From JAGQZY01 sp964588335 (lineage in GTDB: Bacteria > Bdellovibrionota > Bdellovibrionia > Bdellovibrionales > JAGQZY01): a stretch of 64,000 nt of DNA. The translations under genes were made by a program, and so were the position numbers. Below, one piece after another: positions 24,863 through 34,263 of this stretch. The notes below the pieces were generated by a model. It saw only the letters and a list, made by a program, of their open reading frames with translations, was not told where the DNA came from and made no database searches. The stretch is from contig CAZPOV010000001.1 of NCBI GenBank assembly GCA_964588335.1, positions 248,001-312,000 on the forward strand. The letters are read 5' to 3'. Position 1 is the first letter of the stretch. Each line of letters opens with the position of its first letter.

Positions 24863-27640
24863 GTGGTTGGCGGAATGACCTTTAAAACATTTACTCTCAA
24901 AAATGGCCTACAAGGATTAGCCATCAGTGATCCGCGATTTGTAAAATCGTCGGCGGCCTTGGCCGTGATGGCGGGTTCCATGCAAAATCCCAAAGACCAC
25001 CTGGGACTGGCTCACTTTTTAGAGCACATGCTGTTTTTAGGAACCGAAGACTATCCAACAGTGGGTGATTACGAAAACTTTTTGAATAAAAACGGTGGTG
25101 GACACAACGCTTACACATCCATAGATCACACCAATTACTTTTTTGATTGCGTGCATCCAGCCTTCGAAGGGGCTTTGCAGCGTTTTTCAAGGTTTTTTGT
25201 GAATCCAACCTTTGATGACCAGTATGTGGAAAGAGAAAAAAATGCTGTCCACAGTGAACACGAAAAAAACCTAAAAGATGATCATCGTCGGGAGTATCGT
25301 TTTTTGCAGATGATGACCGACCCCAATCATCCGTTTTCATTGTTTGCAACCGGCGACAAAAATACCTTAGCCGCGGCCGATCGTCAGGTGGTCATGGATT
25401 TCTATAAAAAGAACTATTCGGCCAATCTGATGCGACTTGTACTGATGAGCCCGGCGGAGGGGAGTCAGTTACAAGAATTAGCTGAAAAATATTTTGAAGA
25501 CGTGCCGAACCTTAATATTGATAAGCCTGAATTCGACGATAAGCTCTTTGTGCACGGAGAAATACCTAAAATCCATCAAGTCGAAACGGTTCGAGACCAT
25601 GACTACCTTAAGATTAGTTTCGATATGCCTGATGATCTACCTTTCTGGGAATCAAAGCCAACCCAATTCTTAGCCCATATTTTGGGGGAAGAGGGTGAAG
25701 GTTCACTGTTATCCTACCTCAAAAAGAAGGGCCTGGCATTGGGCCTTGAGACTTCCACTTGGTGGAAAATGTTTCATATTCGTGTGCATCTCACCGACCA
25801 AGGCAAAGCCAAGTATCCCGAAATTATTAAAGCCTGTTTTTCCTATATAAAGCTTTTGAAAAAAGAAGGCTTAAAAGAGTATATTTTCAACGAACGCAAA
25901 ATAATGGCCGAAGTGGATCTCAACAACATGGAGCCGAAGAGCTCGATGTCTCGGGCCAGCCAGTTCAGTGCCTCCATGCTCTACTATCCGGTTGATAGTT
26001 TTCTGAAGCGCTTCTACCTTTACCAGGAGTATCGTCCGAAAGAGTTTGAACAATTTCTCGGCTATTTAACCACCGATAATATGCAAGTGACACTGTTTTC
26101 CAAAGAGCCGGTTAAAGGTGAGATGGAGCCGTACTATGGAATTGCTTATCGCAGCACTGATATGGATCAGAGTTTGATTGAGGAAATAAACAACCAAGAG
26201 ATCTTTTCAGAGTTTGTTTATCCGGAACCCAACCCCTATGTACCAACCAACATGGAATTGATTAAACCTCCGAAAATCTATGAACCAGAAAAAGAGGTTT
26301 ATCGTGGTTGGACCACAATGTTTTCACAGGTCGACACCGACTTGGGGATTCCAAAAGGGTCAATTTCCATGTCCTTTATTTCAGACGTTATTAACGGTGA
26401 CCCCCAAAACTACCTGATGGCGAAATTGTTTGTTGCTCTTAAAAAAGAGGAACTTAACGAGTGGGGCTATCCGGTCCGCCAGGCCGGTTTACACTTCAAT
26501 ATTTCTCATGGCTACAACACCATCACTTTGGACACCAGTGGCTACTCTCATCATCTTGATGATTTACTTGGTAATCTGATTGTCGATCCCAAGTTCGGCC
26601 GTCGATTGGATCATGTGGAAGTCGAAGATGCCACTTTCGAAGAAATCCGCAAAAAGATAAAAAAAGCGGTGCTAAACAAGTCTCATGATGCGGCCTATCA
26701 GCAGCTTATTTACGAGATGGGTCAATTCTTTTCAACCGGTGCCGTTCACCATCAAGAGTACATTCGTTTTATTGATTCAGTGACACTGCCACAAATCAAT
26801 GCCTTTGCTCGCAAGTTTTTTAGCGAGGTGTCGGTCCGCAGTTATTGTTACGGCAATGTCGACAAAGACAAAATAAAGCCAGTGATTGAAGGTTTCTTTC
26901 ATGAATTGCAGGCCTGCGGTTTTGTGGCTGAAGAGGTGGAAGTTTTTGAAAACAAATTTTTAGAACTTCCCCAGGATCGTTATGCGCGCCTTTTTACGGG
27001 CCCGAACAACAACAATGGCCAGGTCACACTTTACAAAACAAGTGAATGGACCATCGAGAATCAAGCCTATGTTGATTTGATAGGTAAGCTGATCGAACAG
27101 CCCTATTTTACCGAACTACGCACACAGCAGCAATTGGGCTATGTCGTCGCTGCCTTTTCGACCAATAACAATGGTTTTTGTGGCTTAGGAACCCTCATTC
27201 AGTCTCAAAGTCATACCGCATTGGATTGTTTCCATCGCTCTCATAAATTCTTATCCGAATTTACTACGGAGTTAAAAAACAATCTTGTTGAAGAGGACGT
27301 GGAATTGGTGAAGCAGTCATTGATCTCAGAGATCACTCAGGTTCCCAACTCATTGCGAGAACGATTGGGCAAGTTCACTTCAATGGCCGGCACCTACCAT
27401 GGAGATTTCCAGTTTTATGACAAATTGGCGAAAACTCTCAGTGAAATCAATGGTAAGAAATTAAAGGCTTTTATGGAAGATCGATTACAGCTGGATAAAA
27501 GTGTGATCACTTTTCTATACAATGGGTCTGACAAGAGCAGTGACCAGGCTCCAGAGGGTTTCAAGAAAATTGAAGATTATCAATCAGTTGTGAAGTCTTG
27601 GAAGCGTATTCAGCCTTACAAAAACAGCCGAGAGATGTAG
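24863..27640 (+). CDS. M16 zinc metallopeptidase (insulysin/pitrilysin family)
   Basis: A 925-residue protease with the inverted zinc motif HFLEH (His51, Glu54, His55) and the distal glutamate region VEREKNAVHSEHEK, followed by GGGHNAYTSIDHTNY and, in the C-terminal half, QQLGYVVAAF, which is typical of insulysin-type enzymes. It should degrade small peptides inside its enclosed chamber. No signal peptide is visible, so it may be cytoplasmic, unlike E. coli pitrilysin; a missing start cannot be excluded. Start taken as GTG 24863 with AAAGGA about seven bases upstream; GTG 24857 and ATG 24875 are alternatives. Confidence 0.92.
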   Translation: MVGGMTFKTFTLKNGLQGLAISDPRFVKSSAALAVMAGSMQNPKDHLGLAHFLEHMLFLGTEDYPTVGDYENFLNKNGGGHNAYTSIDHTNYFFDCVHPAFEGALQRFSRFFVNPTFDDQYVEREKNAVHSEHEKNLKDDHRREYRFLQMMTDPNHPFSLFATGDKNTLAAADRQVVMDFYKKNYSANLMRLVLMSPAEGSQLQELAEKYFEDVPNLNIDKPEFDDKLFVHGEIPKIHQVETVRDHDYLKISFDMPDDLPFWESKPTQFLAHILGEEGEGSLLSYLKKKGLALGLETSTWWKMFHIRVHLTDQGKAKYPEIIKACFSYIKLLKKEGLKEYIFNERKIMAEVDLNNMEPKSSMSRASQFSASMLYYPVDSFLKRFYLYQEYRPKEFEQFLGYLTTDNMQVTLFSKEPVKGEMEPYYGIAYRSTDMDQSLIEEINNQEIFSEFVYPEPNPYVPTNMELIKPPKIYEPEKEVYRGWTTMFSQVDTDLGIPKGSISMSFISDVINGDPQNYLMAKLFVALKKEELNEWGYPVRQAGLHFNISHGYNTITLDTSGYSHHLDDLLGNLIVDPKFGRRLDHVEVEDATFEEIRKKIKKAVLNKSHDAAYQQLIYEMGQFFSTGAVHHQEYIRFIDSVTLPQINAFARKFFSEVSVRSYCYGNVDKDKIKPVIEGFFHELQACGFVAEEVEVFENKFLELPQDRYARLFTGPNNNNGQVTLYKTSEWTIENQAYVDLIGKLIEQPYFTELRTQQQLGYVVAAFSTNNNGFCGLGTLIQSQSHTALDCFHRSHKFLSEFTTELKNNLVEEDVELVKQSLISEITQVPNSLRERLGKFTSMAGTYHGDFQFYDKLAKTLSEINGKKLKAFMEDRLQLDKSVITFLYNGSDKSSDQAPEGFKKIEDYQSVVKSWKRIQPYKNSREM

Positions 27641-27715
27641 CATTTGCTTATTTTATGCACATTCAATGAGCCATAAAGCTGATTAGTTTTAGTGATTTAA
27701 CCCCATTAGACGGTC

Positions 27716-27736
27716 TTATCCACACAGTTTTCCACG
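27716..27736 (+). other. DnaA-box pair in a convergent gap
   Basis: TTATCCACA (27716-27724) is an exact DnaA box, and TTTTCCACG (27728-27736) is a weaker copy in the same orientation 12 bases on. They lie in the 127-base gap between the M16 peptidase and the exbD stop codons. No dnaA, dnaN or AT-rich unwinding region accompanies them, so this is more likely a DnaA-binding or titration site than an origin. Confidence 0.4.
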
Positions 27737-27767
27737 GAGCTAATCGCGCTGCGTAAATGGCTGGTGA

Positions 27768-28181
27768 TTATTTCTTTTGGATACTGAATCCGACTTTTTT
27801 GATACCTGAGCCTTTGATGGCATCGATGATGGTGGTCAGACCATCCAGGGTCACATCCTTATCGGCAGTTAAGACGACCGAGGATTTCTTGTTTTTTTCA
27901 GCCTCTAAACTCACTGTCGACTTCAATTGGTCCAAGCTAACCTTGTTGCCGTCCAAATAAAGCTCGCCGGTTTTGTTGATAACAACTTCAATATTTTTTG
28001 GCGCCTCTTTGGTCTCTCCAGAAGAGGCTTGGGGTAAATCAACATCAATGGTGGGTTTCAGAACCAGCGGCGCTGTCACCATAAAAATAATGAGGACCAC
28101 CAGGATAATATCGACCAATGGCACGACATTGATTTCTGCGATGGGTTGATCTTGGTCATTATTGTATGAGCCGCCGGCCAT
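27768..28181 (-). CDS. exbD: ExbD/TolR-family biopolymer transport protein
   Basis: A 137-residue protein with one N-terminal membrane helix (about residues 19-42) containing the proton-path aspartate in NVVPLVDIILVVLIIFMV, then a periplasmic domain ending KKVGFSIQKK. With the ExbB-like protein encoded 3 bases upstream it should form a proton-driven motor that energises a TonB- or TolA-type partner. No tonB or tolA gene is adjacent, and whether this is an Exb or a Tol pair cannot be settled here. Confidence 0.92.
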   Translation of the reverse strand: MAGGSYNNDQDQPIAEINVVPLVDIILVVLIIFMVTAPLVLKPTIDVDLPQASSGETKEAPKNIEVVINKTGELYLDGNKVSLDQLKSTVSLEAEKNKKSSVVLTADKDVTLDGLTTIIDAIKGSGIKKVGFSIQKK

Positions 28182-28184
28182 GTC

Positions 28185-28814
28185 CTATCCTTTTGTTCGT
28201 TTTGCGTATGCGATACAAAGCTCTCTGGCGACATCAATCGACTGTAAGCTTTGGCGAACTAATTTTTGAAAGTAGTTATAAGCAATAACCGCAGGAATCG
28301 CGACAAACAGTCCCACCGCTGTGGCCACCAGGGCGTGGGCGATTCCAGCCATCACCACATCATTGCCGCCACCGGTATTACCCGCTAAGTCACTGAAGGC
28401 TTTCATGATTCCTAAAACCGTACCGAGAAGTCCGACAAAAGGTGCGTTGGAACCAACGGTGGCTAAAAAGTTAAGATTTCTTTCCAGTTTAGGGCGTTCG
28501 ATCATGTGAAACGAATTAAAAACTTCCGCCAATCCTTGGGGGCCTGAACTTTTGATATGGCGCAAGCCATAGGACAGTGCACGACCGGGCAGACTGTCTT
28601 TGTCCTTGGCCAGATCTTCCAACTCGTCGAGGGATTGGCTTTGCAACAGGTCTTGTGCTTTGTTGCGGAATTCGGTGTTGCGTCGGTAAACAGAGTGTAA
28701 GGTCAAAAATCTTTCGATAATCATTCCTATACTCAAAACACTGGTGAGCAAAAGAATCCAAAGTAGAATTTCGGCACTGCCTTGTGAGAGGACGAAAAAT
28801 TTATCGACAAGCAT
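28185..28814 (-). CDS. exbB: MotA/TolQ/ExbB proton-channel protein
   Basis: A 209-residue inner-membrane protein with three membrane helices: about residues 12-34, then a cytoplasmic loop, then about 115-140 and 155-180. The conserved core ATVGSNAPFVGLLGTVLGIMKAF and GIAHALVATAVGLFVAIPAV identifies the family. It forms the pentameric stator of the ExbB-ExbD or TolQ-TolR motor. A candidate promoter lies about 80-110 bases upstream, and AAAGGAG precedes the ATG. It is divergent from the sulfatase-fold lipoprotein gene. Confidence 0.93.
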   Translation of the reverse strand: MLVDKFFVLSQGSAEILLWILLLTSVLSIGMIIERFLTLHSVYRRNTEFRNKAQDLLQSQSLDELEDLAKDKDSLPGRALSYGLRHIKSSGPQGLAEVFNSFHMIERPKLERNLNFLATVGSNAPFVGLLGTVLGIMKAFSDLAGNTGGGNDVVMAGIAHALVATAVGLFVAIPAVIAYNYFQKLVRQSLQSIDVARELCIAYAKRTKG

Positions 28815-28894
28815 TGGATCTCCTTTTAGAAGGGCGTGGGCCCAATTCAGGGGGCCTTTATCTATATAATGCGTTTACCACTGATACTCCATCT

Positions 28895-28923
28895 ATTACA
28901 ATAGAGATACCTGGGGAGGTCAA
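28895..28923 (-). promoter_or_regulatory. Candidate promoter for the exbB-exbD operon
   Basis: On the minus strand TTGACC (28923-28918) and TGTAAT (28900-28895) are 17 bases apart, about 80 bases before the exbB ATG. The -35 element overlaps the ribosome binding region of the divergent gene at 28927. A second AT-rich stretch closer to exbB (TATATAG) may also serve. Confidence 0.45.
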
Positions 28924-28926
28924 GAA

Positions 28927-30720
28927 ATGGCGGTTTTTCACCACCAAAGAGCGGTCCTTATGATTGTGGTTGGGCTTTTGCTGGCCTCCTGCTCGCCCTT
29001 TACTTCGAAAAAACCGCCCGTGGTTCTGATTCTTTTAGAATCTTTCTCTGAGCAAGACTATTTATGCGCCGATTCCCGCAAGATGGATGATCTCACCCAT
29101 TTGCAAGAGGTCTGTGATGATTTTCTTCGTTACACCCACGTTTACGCACCAACCACTTTAACTCAGCCCAACATCAGTTCTATTTTGACCGGTTTGCCAT
29201 TGAGCAAGCACAACGTGACACACAACGGTTCTGTGGGGATATCGAATCGTATTCAAACCCTTGCTGAAGACGCCATCAACTCCAAAATGCGGACCGCTTT
29301 TTTTTCTGGCGGCGTTCCTATTTTAAAAAAATTTGGAATCGGCCAGGGGTTCGAAGAGTTTCACGAGCCCTTCCAGGGACGTGATCCTAAATTTTTCAGA
29401 AGTTTTTCGCAGTCGGTACGAGCTTCCATGCGATGGCTTGATGACGAGGTTCAAAAAGGCTCATTTTTTCTGACTTTTTACGCTCCAGATTTGCTGTATA
29501 AAAACCGTGTGACCCAAGACGGCCTTGATAATGAACGACCGATCAGTCGTGCCTCCAGTGTTCTTGAAATTCACGAAACCATTGATGAATTGATCGGCGA
29601 ACTAAAAGCCCGCAAAAAATGGAAAAAAAGTCATTTTGTTGTGGTTGGGCTGTCTGGGCCGGACCACTCTCTGCGGCCTTATAACCCTTTAAGTGGTCAG
29701 TATTTGCATGTTCCTTTACAGATAAAAGTGTCATCGCTAGTGAAAACTAACTTGGGCGAGCTCACCTCGGAAATATTGTCTTTTGCGAAGCTAGGACGTT
29801 GGCTGCAGAAATTGATTCAGCACAAGCCTCAGCAAGGCGATCTCATACTTTCGCCAGAACCTTCAGACATCTTTATACCCCAGCAGAACACGTGGAGTTT
29901 GTGGCGCGACCTTAGCAACTGGGCCACCCAAGGGCTGCGGCGAAAACATTACCTCTTTGTTTTTAATCCTGACTTAAAGGTTTTTGATACCTTTTTTGAC
30001 AAGAAAGAATACGAACCTGTGTTGCAAGATGAAGGCCGATTGCTAGCCGACAAGTTTGATGTCATCAAACAAATGAAGTCTTTTTTTCCTAAGTTTTGTC
30101 ATGAATCATTGGGGCGGCAATCCTGTCCTCCCAAAATTTTAAAAAAATCCAAAATCAAACAGTTAACTCAACTGTATCGTTGGCATGAACAATCGTGGAT
30201 GATCGATCAGCCGGTGGATCGTTTTCAAGAGAGAATGGATGATGCTTTCGCAAGAAATCACTCTATTGTGATTCGTTGGTTGGCTTACCGAGCCCTTTAT
30301 GAACGACGTTGGGTGGATCTTTTTGAATTGGGAAAGAAAGCCAAAAACCTCGAGTGGAAGCTTATTTCACAACTGAATTTGCGGGAAACACCAGGGCAGT
30401 CACCAGAGCGTTGTCTTCGATACTTTGTCGGTGAAAAGAAAAATGTGCGCGAGTTTTATCAGAACTGTCAGGATTCGGGGCTAAGACGAGTGGTCGAAGG
30501 CATCAATCGCTTGCGAAATAAGAAACGTCCGTCCGAGGGATTTTGGACGCAAGTGAATACGATTCGCAGTCGTCGCCAAGCCAAACGGTTAAATTTAGCG
30601 ATGCTTTTTATCAATGACATTCATGAGCCTTTCGATTTTGCGCCAACACTCTCAGAGCTTTACTTCTTTTTACCCGATAATGTCGAATTTCTGGAATTAA
30701 TCGACGTCGATAAATCCTAG
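28927..30720 (+). CDS. Sulfatase-fold lipoprotein, probably divergent or inactive
   Basis: A 597-residue lipoprotein (signal peptide ending LLASC, Cys22). Residues about 30-290 resemble the alkaline-phosphatase/sulfatase fold: a first strand PPVVLILLESFS, then TLTQPNISSILTGLPLSKHNV where sulfatases have the catalytic C/S-x-P-S-R and LTG-x-x-P-x-x-H, and VVVGLSGPDHSLRPY where they have a metal-binding DHG. The first-strand metal aspartates and the formylglycine-type motif are missing, so it may not be catalytic. The C-terminal 300 residues are unrecognised. GGGGAGG precedes the ATG. It converges with the PP2C-like gene with a 24-base overlap. Confidence 0.65.
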   Translation: MAVFHHQRAVLMIVVGLLLASCSPFTSKKPPVVLILLESFSEQDYLCADSRKMDDLTHLQEVCDDFLRYTHVYAPTTLTQPNISSILTGLPLSKHNVTHNGSVGISNRIQTLAEDAINSKMRTAFFSGGVPILKKFGIGQGFEEFHEPFQGRDPKFFRSFSQSVRASMRWLDDEVQKGSFFLTFYAPDLLYKNRVTQDGLDNERPISRASSVLEIHETIDELIGELKARKKWKKSHFVVVGLSGPDHSLRPYNPLSGQYLHVPLQIKVSSLVKTNLGELTSEILSFAKLGRWLQKLIQHKPQQGDLILSPEPSDIFIPQQNTWSLWRDLSNWATQGLRRKHYLFVFNPDLKVFDTFFDKKEYEPVLQDEGRLLADKFDVIKQMKSFFPKFCHESLGRQSCPPKILKKSKIKQLTQLYRWHEQSWMIDQPVDRFQERMDDAFARNHSIVIRWLAYRALYERRWVDLFELGKKAKNLEWKLISQLNLRETPGQSPERCLRYFVGEKKNVREFYQNCQDSGLRRVVEGINRLRNKKRPSEGFWTQVNTIRSRRQAKRLNLAMLFINDIHEPFDFAPTLSELYFFLPDNVEFLELIDVDKS

Positions 30721-31389
30721 CCAAAACGGCACCTCTTGATTTTCTTTAGCTAAGGTTTTAGCAATCTCGTCAGAATTGAAACGCTCTCGATTGAGTTCAA
30801 AAAACTGATTGGGTAGGTAAGTTCGACTGATTAAGGCCAACTTGTCAGTATCTTTCAAATAGACGTTGCCATACTGGATGGGTGGGTGTTGTCCCAGTCC
30901 TAGGAGTTGATTCGGTAAAGGGTCTAGAATCGAGTTTCTTAAAGTTAACACATTCAAGTCGACAGCCTGTGAAAGGGGGACACTGCCCATGTCTTTACGG
31001 TTGATCACCAATGAAGGTTGTCCACAACTGACATAAATCCACTGGGGGCCATCTTGAACCGCCGCAAAGACTTCAAAGCCGGAGGTGTACTCTTCTTTGT
31101 TGAATTCATTAAAAATTTTTTCACTTGCCATGATTACAGCCATACGCAAGATATTTCCCATTTGTTGGAGATTCTCCTTGCGGGCATAGGGAACTGTGAG
31201 TTCGGTGTCTTCAAACGCCATTGTCACAAAACTTTTGACGGACTGAATCACCTTGTCAGCGATGTCAGGTTGTCCCCAAGGAGTGACACACAGTAAAAGG
31301 TTGTTTGATTTCTCAAAATCAACAATAACTGGGGGGCGAAATTTCTTTCCGCCGTAAGATCTTTCTGAGATTTTAATATTTAAAGCCAT
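30697..31389 (-). CDS. PP2C-like protein, probable pseudophosphatase, last gene of the FHA/tad operon
   Basis: A 230-residue soluble protein. Its layout follows a PP2C-type Ser/Thr phosphatase: WIYVSCGQPSLVIN stands where active enzymes have the GDSR strand, NQLLGLGQHPPIQY where they have the L-G turn, and LKDTDKLALISRTY where they have the PGD..LLLCSDGL strand. The metal-binding aspartates of GDS and SDG are replaced, which suggests loss of catalysis. Assignment rests on pattern order, not on a search. Start taken at ATG 31389, overlapping the upstream FHA gene by 17 bases. Next to three FHA proteins it may sense or bind phosphoproteins. Confidence 0.5.
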   Translation of the reverse strand: MALNIKISERSYGGKKFRPPVIVDFEKSNNLLLCVTPWGQPDIADKVIQSVKSFVTMAFEDTELTVPYARKENLQQMGNILRMAVIMASEKIFNEFNKEEYTSGFEVFAAVQDGPQWIYVSCGQPSLVINRKDMGSVPLSQAVDLNVLTLRNSILDPLPNQLLGLGQHPPIQYGNVYLKDTDKLALISRTYLPNQFFELNRERFNSDEIAKTLAKENQEVPFWLGFIDVD

Positions 31390-33325
31390 ATTGTTTGAGC
31401 TTCCGTTTTGCTTTGATGTAGTATTCGCCGTCTTCAATATCTGTTTTAATAATTTCTTCCCATTTCAGTTTACTGGCTTCCAGGTTTCCGAAACGCTCCT
31501 CGATCACACTATCCATATAAATCGTTTTCATTCTATTCGAGAGTTCTTTTTCCATTTGATAGAGGAAAGCTGAAATCTTCGGGTCGAAAGGATCGACATC
31601 AGCGGCCTTTCGCGCTAAGCGAATGGCCTCGCGAATCTTTTCATTGGAGTAATTTTGTTGAGCCTCATTGAGGAGACTGGCCTTTTTCGTCTTAATATGC
31701 CATTCGATACTTGCCAACTTGCGCTTTGATTTTTTCACTAAGTTTTTAGGATCGGGGAGTCCAGAGTGAATATGATTTTCATAAGCCTCAATAGCCTCTT
31801 GCCACTTTTGTTTGCGATGAAGGTTGTAAGCGCGATCGTAAAGTTCCTTGCCACGCAGAATCTTCTCTTTGCGCTCGGCAGCCATTTTTTCGCGAATTTT
31901 TCTTTCTTCCGAGCGGGCCTCGACCTCAGTTACTAACTGGGCAATACGTGGATTGTTGGGATCAAGGTTTGCGGCTGGAACAAGGCAGGCTTTTACTCCA
32001 TCGACATCCTCTGATGTCGCATACTCTTGTTCGCATTGTGAAATCGCTGAGTGAACACGTTTTTCCAGTTCTTCTTGCTCTCGTCTTTGCTGTTCACGCA
32101 AGGCTTTTTGGCGTTCGTTATCACGGGCGATGATACAATCTTCTTCCATCTTTTTTGAGTCTTTGTAGACCGGAATGATAGTATGGAGCTTTTCCAGCTG
32201 GATCAGCGCCAATTCGTAGTCTCGATTCAGATAAAGTTGACTAGCCAATTTATAGGTCTGAGAAACAATCTTTTGTTCAGCCGGTGACAATTGGTGAAAT
32301 GGGTCAGCTGAGGCCTGTTTTTTCTCCTCCTCTTTCGGCATTAAAAATTCACTACCGATGGCAAGGAGTACAAAGGCGGCCGCAGCGATGTACATGATCT
32401 TTTTCTTTTTCTTGTTTTTAGCATCGGGGGAATCGCTATCGATCTCTTCAGCGCTACCGTTGCCATCTTCGGGTTCATCCAAAGACACCATAGCCACGTC
32501 TTGATCAAAAAAGACCAATGGATTCTTATACATATTCAATGGAATATTGCTGACTTTTCTTTTAAAGGCCTTGTCGCGAAGCTCAAACTGCATCGAGGTC
32601 GCTCCAACAGTGATGATGTCACCACTCAGGAGTCGCGTTGGTTTTTTCGAAACCAATTTTTGACCATTGAGTTCTGTGCCTTGTTTGCTCCCTAAATCGA
32701 TCAGGAAAAATCCTTTGTCGGTCTTACTGACTTCAAAATGGCTTGGAGAGGCGCTGGGTTCTCTTAGATAAACCGAAGCTCCCTCGTCACCACCGATCAC
32801 CCAAAGATTTCCTTCGAGCCTGAAGTACTCAGACTTCATTCCATCGCGACCAATAATCTTTATATAAGGAAGGCCTGAAAAATTTTGGATGGCTGTTTTT
32901 TCGTCATCATCAATTTCTTCTTCATCGGTGGGGGTGTTGTCTTGAAAGGACTCCACCGCCTGCATGTTATTAGAATCTGCATCCAAGCTATTTTCAGCCA
33001 TTGCATTGAATTGGTTTTGACTCTGAGATCCCTCTGAGGATTCAAATTTAAAAGTATAGGGGTCGAGGACAAAATCTCCACTGCCTTCAAGTGTGAAGTC
33101 TTTGCGTTCTTCACCTCCGAATTCAATAAGCTTAATCTCGGAAAGAACGTTGACTCTCCAGTCACCTGATTCATCTTCAACGATTTCAAAATGCTCGCGA
33201 GAGATTCCTGGTAGCTTCTCCAAGCGGATGGCACAGCCGTCTTTGCGACCGATCGTATAAGACTGTCCTGATTGGAGATCGATTTGTTGCAGTAAAACAC
33301 CATCTCTGAAGGCTGCTAATTTCAT
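31373..33325 (-). CDS. Double-FHA membrane protein with TPR-like C-terminus
   Basis: A 650-residue protein with two forkhead-associated domains in the cytoplasmic part: the first at about residues 20-95 (IGRKDG, ISREHFEI), the second at about 160-250 (IGGDEGASVYL, SPSHFEV, LGSKQGTELNGQKL). A single membrane helix (IMYIAAAAFVLLAIGS, about residue 310-325) follows a lysine-rich stretch. The rest is helical, rich in charged coiled-coil sequence (KALREQQRREQEELEKR) and TPR-like repeats, and would lie in the periplasm. FHA domains bind phosphothreonine peptides. Its ATG overlaps the stop of the upstream FHA gene. Confidence 0.88.
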   Translation of the reverse strand: MKLAAFRDGVLLQQIDLQSGQSYTIGRKDGCAIRLEKLPGISREHFEIVEDESGDWRVNVLSEIKLIEFGGEERKDFTLEGSGDFVLDPYTFKFESSEGSQSQNQFNAMAENSLDADSNNMQAVESFQDNTPTDEEEIDDDEKTAIQNFSGLPYIKIIGRDGMKSEYFRLEGNLWVIGGDEGASVYLREPSASPSHFEVSKTDKGFFLIDLGSKQGTELNGQKLVSKKPTRLLSGDIITVGATSMQFELRDKAFKRKVSNIPLNMYKNPLVFFDQDVAMVSLDEPEDGNGSAEEIDSDSPDAKNKKKKKIMYIAAAAFVLLAIGSEFLMPKEEEKKQASADPFHQLSPAEQKIVSQTYKLASQLYLNRDYELALIQLEKLHTIIPVYKDSKKMEEDCIIARDNERQKALREQQRREQEELEKRVHSAISQCEQEYATSEDVDGVKACLVPAANLDPNNPRIAQLVTEVEARSEERKIREKMAAERKEKILRGKELYDRAYNLHRKQKWQEAIEAYENHIHSGLPDPKNLVKKSKRKLASIEWHIKTKKASLLNEAQQNYSNEKIREAIRLARKAADVDPFDPKISAFLYQMEKELSNRMKTIYMDSVIEERFGNLEASKLKWEEIIKTDIEDGEYYIKAKRKLKQYGFKY

Positions 33326-34263
33326 TTATAGCCTCCTGCTTTTAATAAATTGCACTCATCAAATTGCGCCTTTGCTAGCTTGTACTTCTTAGAATTCACA
33401 TTGTTTATAAGAACCAAGGCTTTTTGAAATTCGGCAGCACAGCGATTGTACATCAATTTGGCCTTGTATTTTTGTCCATCTCGCAAATGGGTATCGATTA
33501 GGTCGGCGCGTTTTTTACGTGCTGTTTTTGAGTACAGTTGCGCTCTTGTGTGGTCAGGTTCAGTGGCAATGGTCGTGCCAAAGGAGTCGAGAGCTCGGCC
33601 GTAGCGACCATTTTGAAAGTCTCTAAACCCTGAAATGAAATGGCGTTCCACACTGTAAATGTATTTGTCGTCCTTGGCGAGAATGCTCGGTTCGTTCTCG
33701 GCCTTTTCTTTGATTAAAGCCATTCGCTCTTTGGACTCTTCAATTTGTTGTTGTAGGTCAGCATTGGTCGCAAGCTTTTCTTCAGGAAGGTCCTCTGGAG
33801 CATCCTCGAGTAAAAAGAGTCCACCGGCTAGAACCAAAATAGCAATCATGAACATGCGAAATCGTTTTTGACCGCGTTTTTTCTCAAGCTCTTCATCAGT
33901 GACCGGTTTAGCACTGGCCAATTGCGGCTGGGCCTGTTCATTGGCTTTGGTTTCAAAGACTAGGGTGGTTTGTCCAAAGCTGATCTTGTCACCAGGCCGC
34001 AGAATGGTTTTTCCACAGGGTTTTCCGTTGATTAAAGTGGTTTTGCGAGAACTAATGTCTTCACACATAACATTGTTGTTAAAGGTGATGACCAGTTGTT
34101 TGCGACTTGTCTTCGGGTCGCTCAAAGATATTTGGCATCGGGGGTCACGGCCAATAACGATTTTTGGAGGTTGCAAACGGTAAGCCTTTCCAGCATCAGG
34201 GCCGCTTTGGACCTTGATTAGAAAATCAATGGCTTTAAAAATGTTCCGCTTAGCAGCTGTCAC
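33322..34263 (-). CDS. FHA-domain membrane protein with TPR-like C-terminus
   Basis: A 313-residue protein: FHA domain at about residues 20-100 (VIGRDPRCQISLSDPKTSRKQ, ISSRKTTLINGKPC, LRPGDKISFGQTTLVF), a membrane helix at about 135-152 (MFMIAILVLAGGLFLL), then a helical TPR-like region (FQNGRYGRALDSFGTTIATE). This is a shorter version of its downstream neighbour with one FHA domain. The start overlaps the stop of the upstream FHA gene by ATGA-type overlap (34260-34263), and the stop overlaps the next start, so the operon is translationally coupled throughout. Confidence 0.88.
   Translation of the reverse strand: MTAAKRNIFKAIDFLIKVQSGPDAGKAYRLQPPKIVIGRDPRCQISLSDPKTSRKQLVITFNNNVMCEDISSRKTTLINGKPCGKTILRPGDKISFGQTTLVFETKANEQAQPQLASAKPVTDEELEKKRGQKRFRMFMIAILVLAGGLFLLEDAPEDLPEEKLATNADLQQQIEESKERMALIKEKAENEPSILAKDDKYIYSVERHFISGFRDFQNGRYGRALDSFGTTIATEPDHTRAQLYSKTARKKRADLIDTHLRDGQKYKAKLMYNRCAAEFQKALVLINNVNSKKYKLAKAQFDECNLLKAGGYK

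Noticed and set aside
27641..27767. Chromosome origin near the DnaA boxes
   Set aside because: Only two boxes, no AT-rich unwinding element and no dnaA, dnaN, gyrB or rpmH gene nearby.
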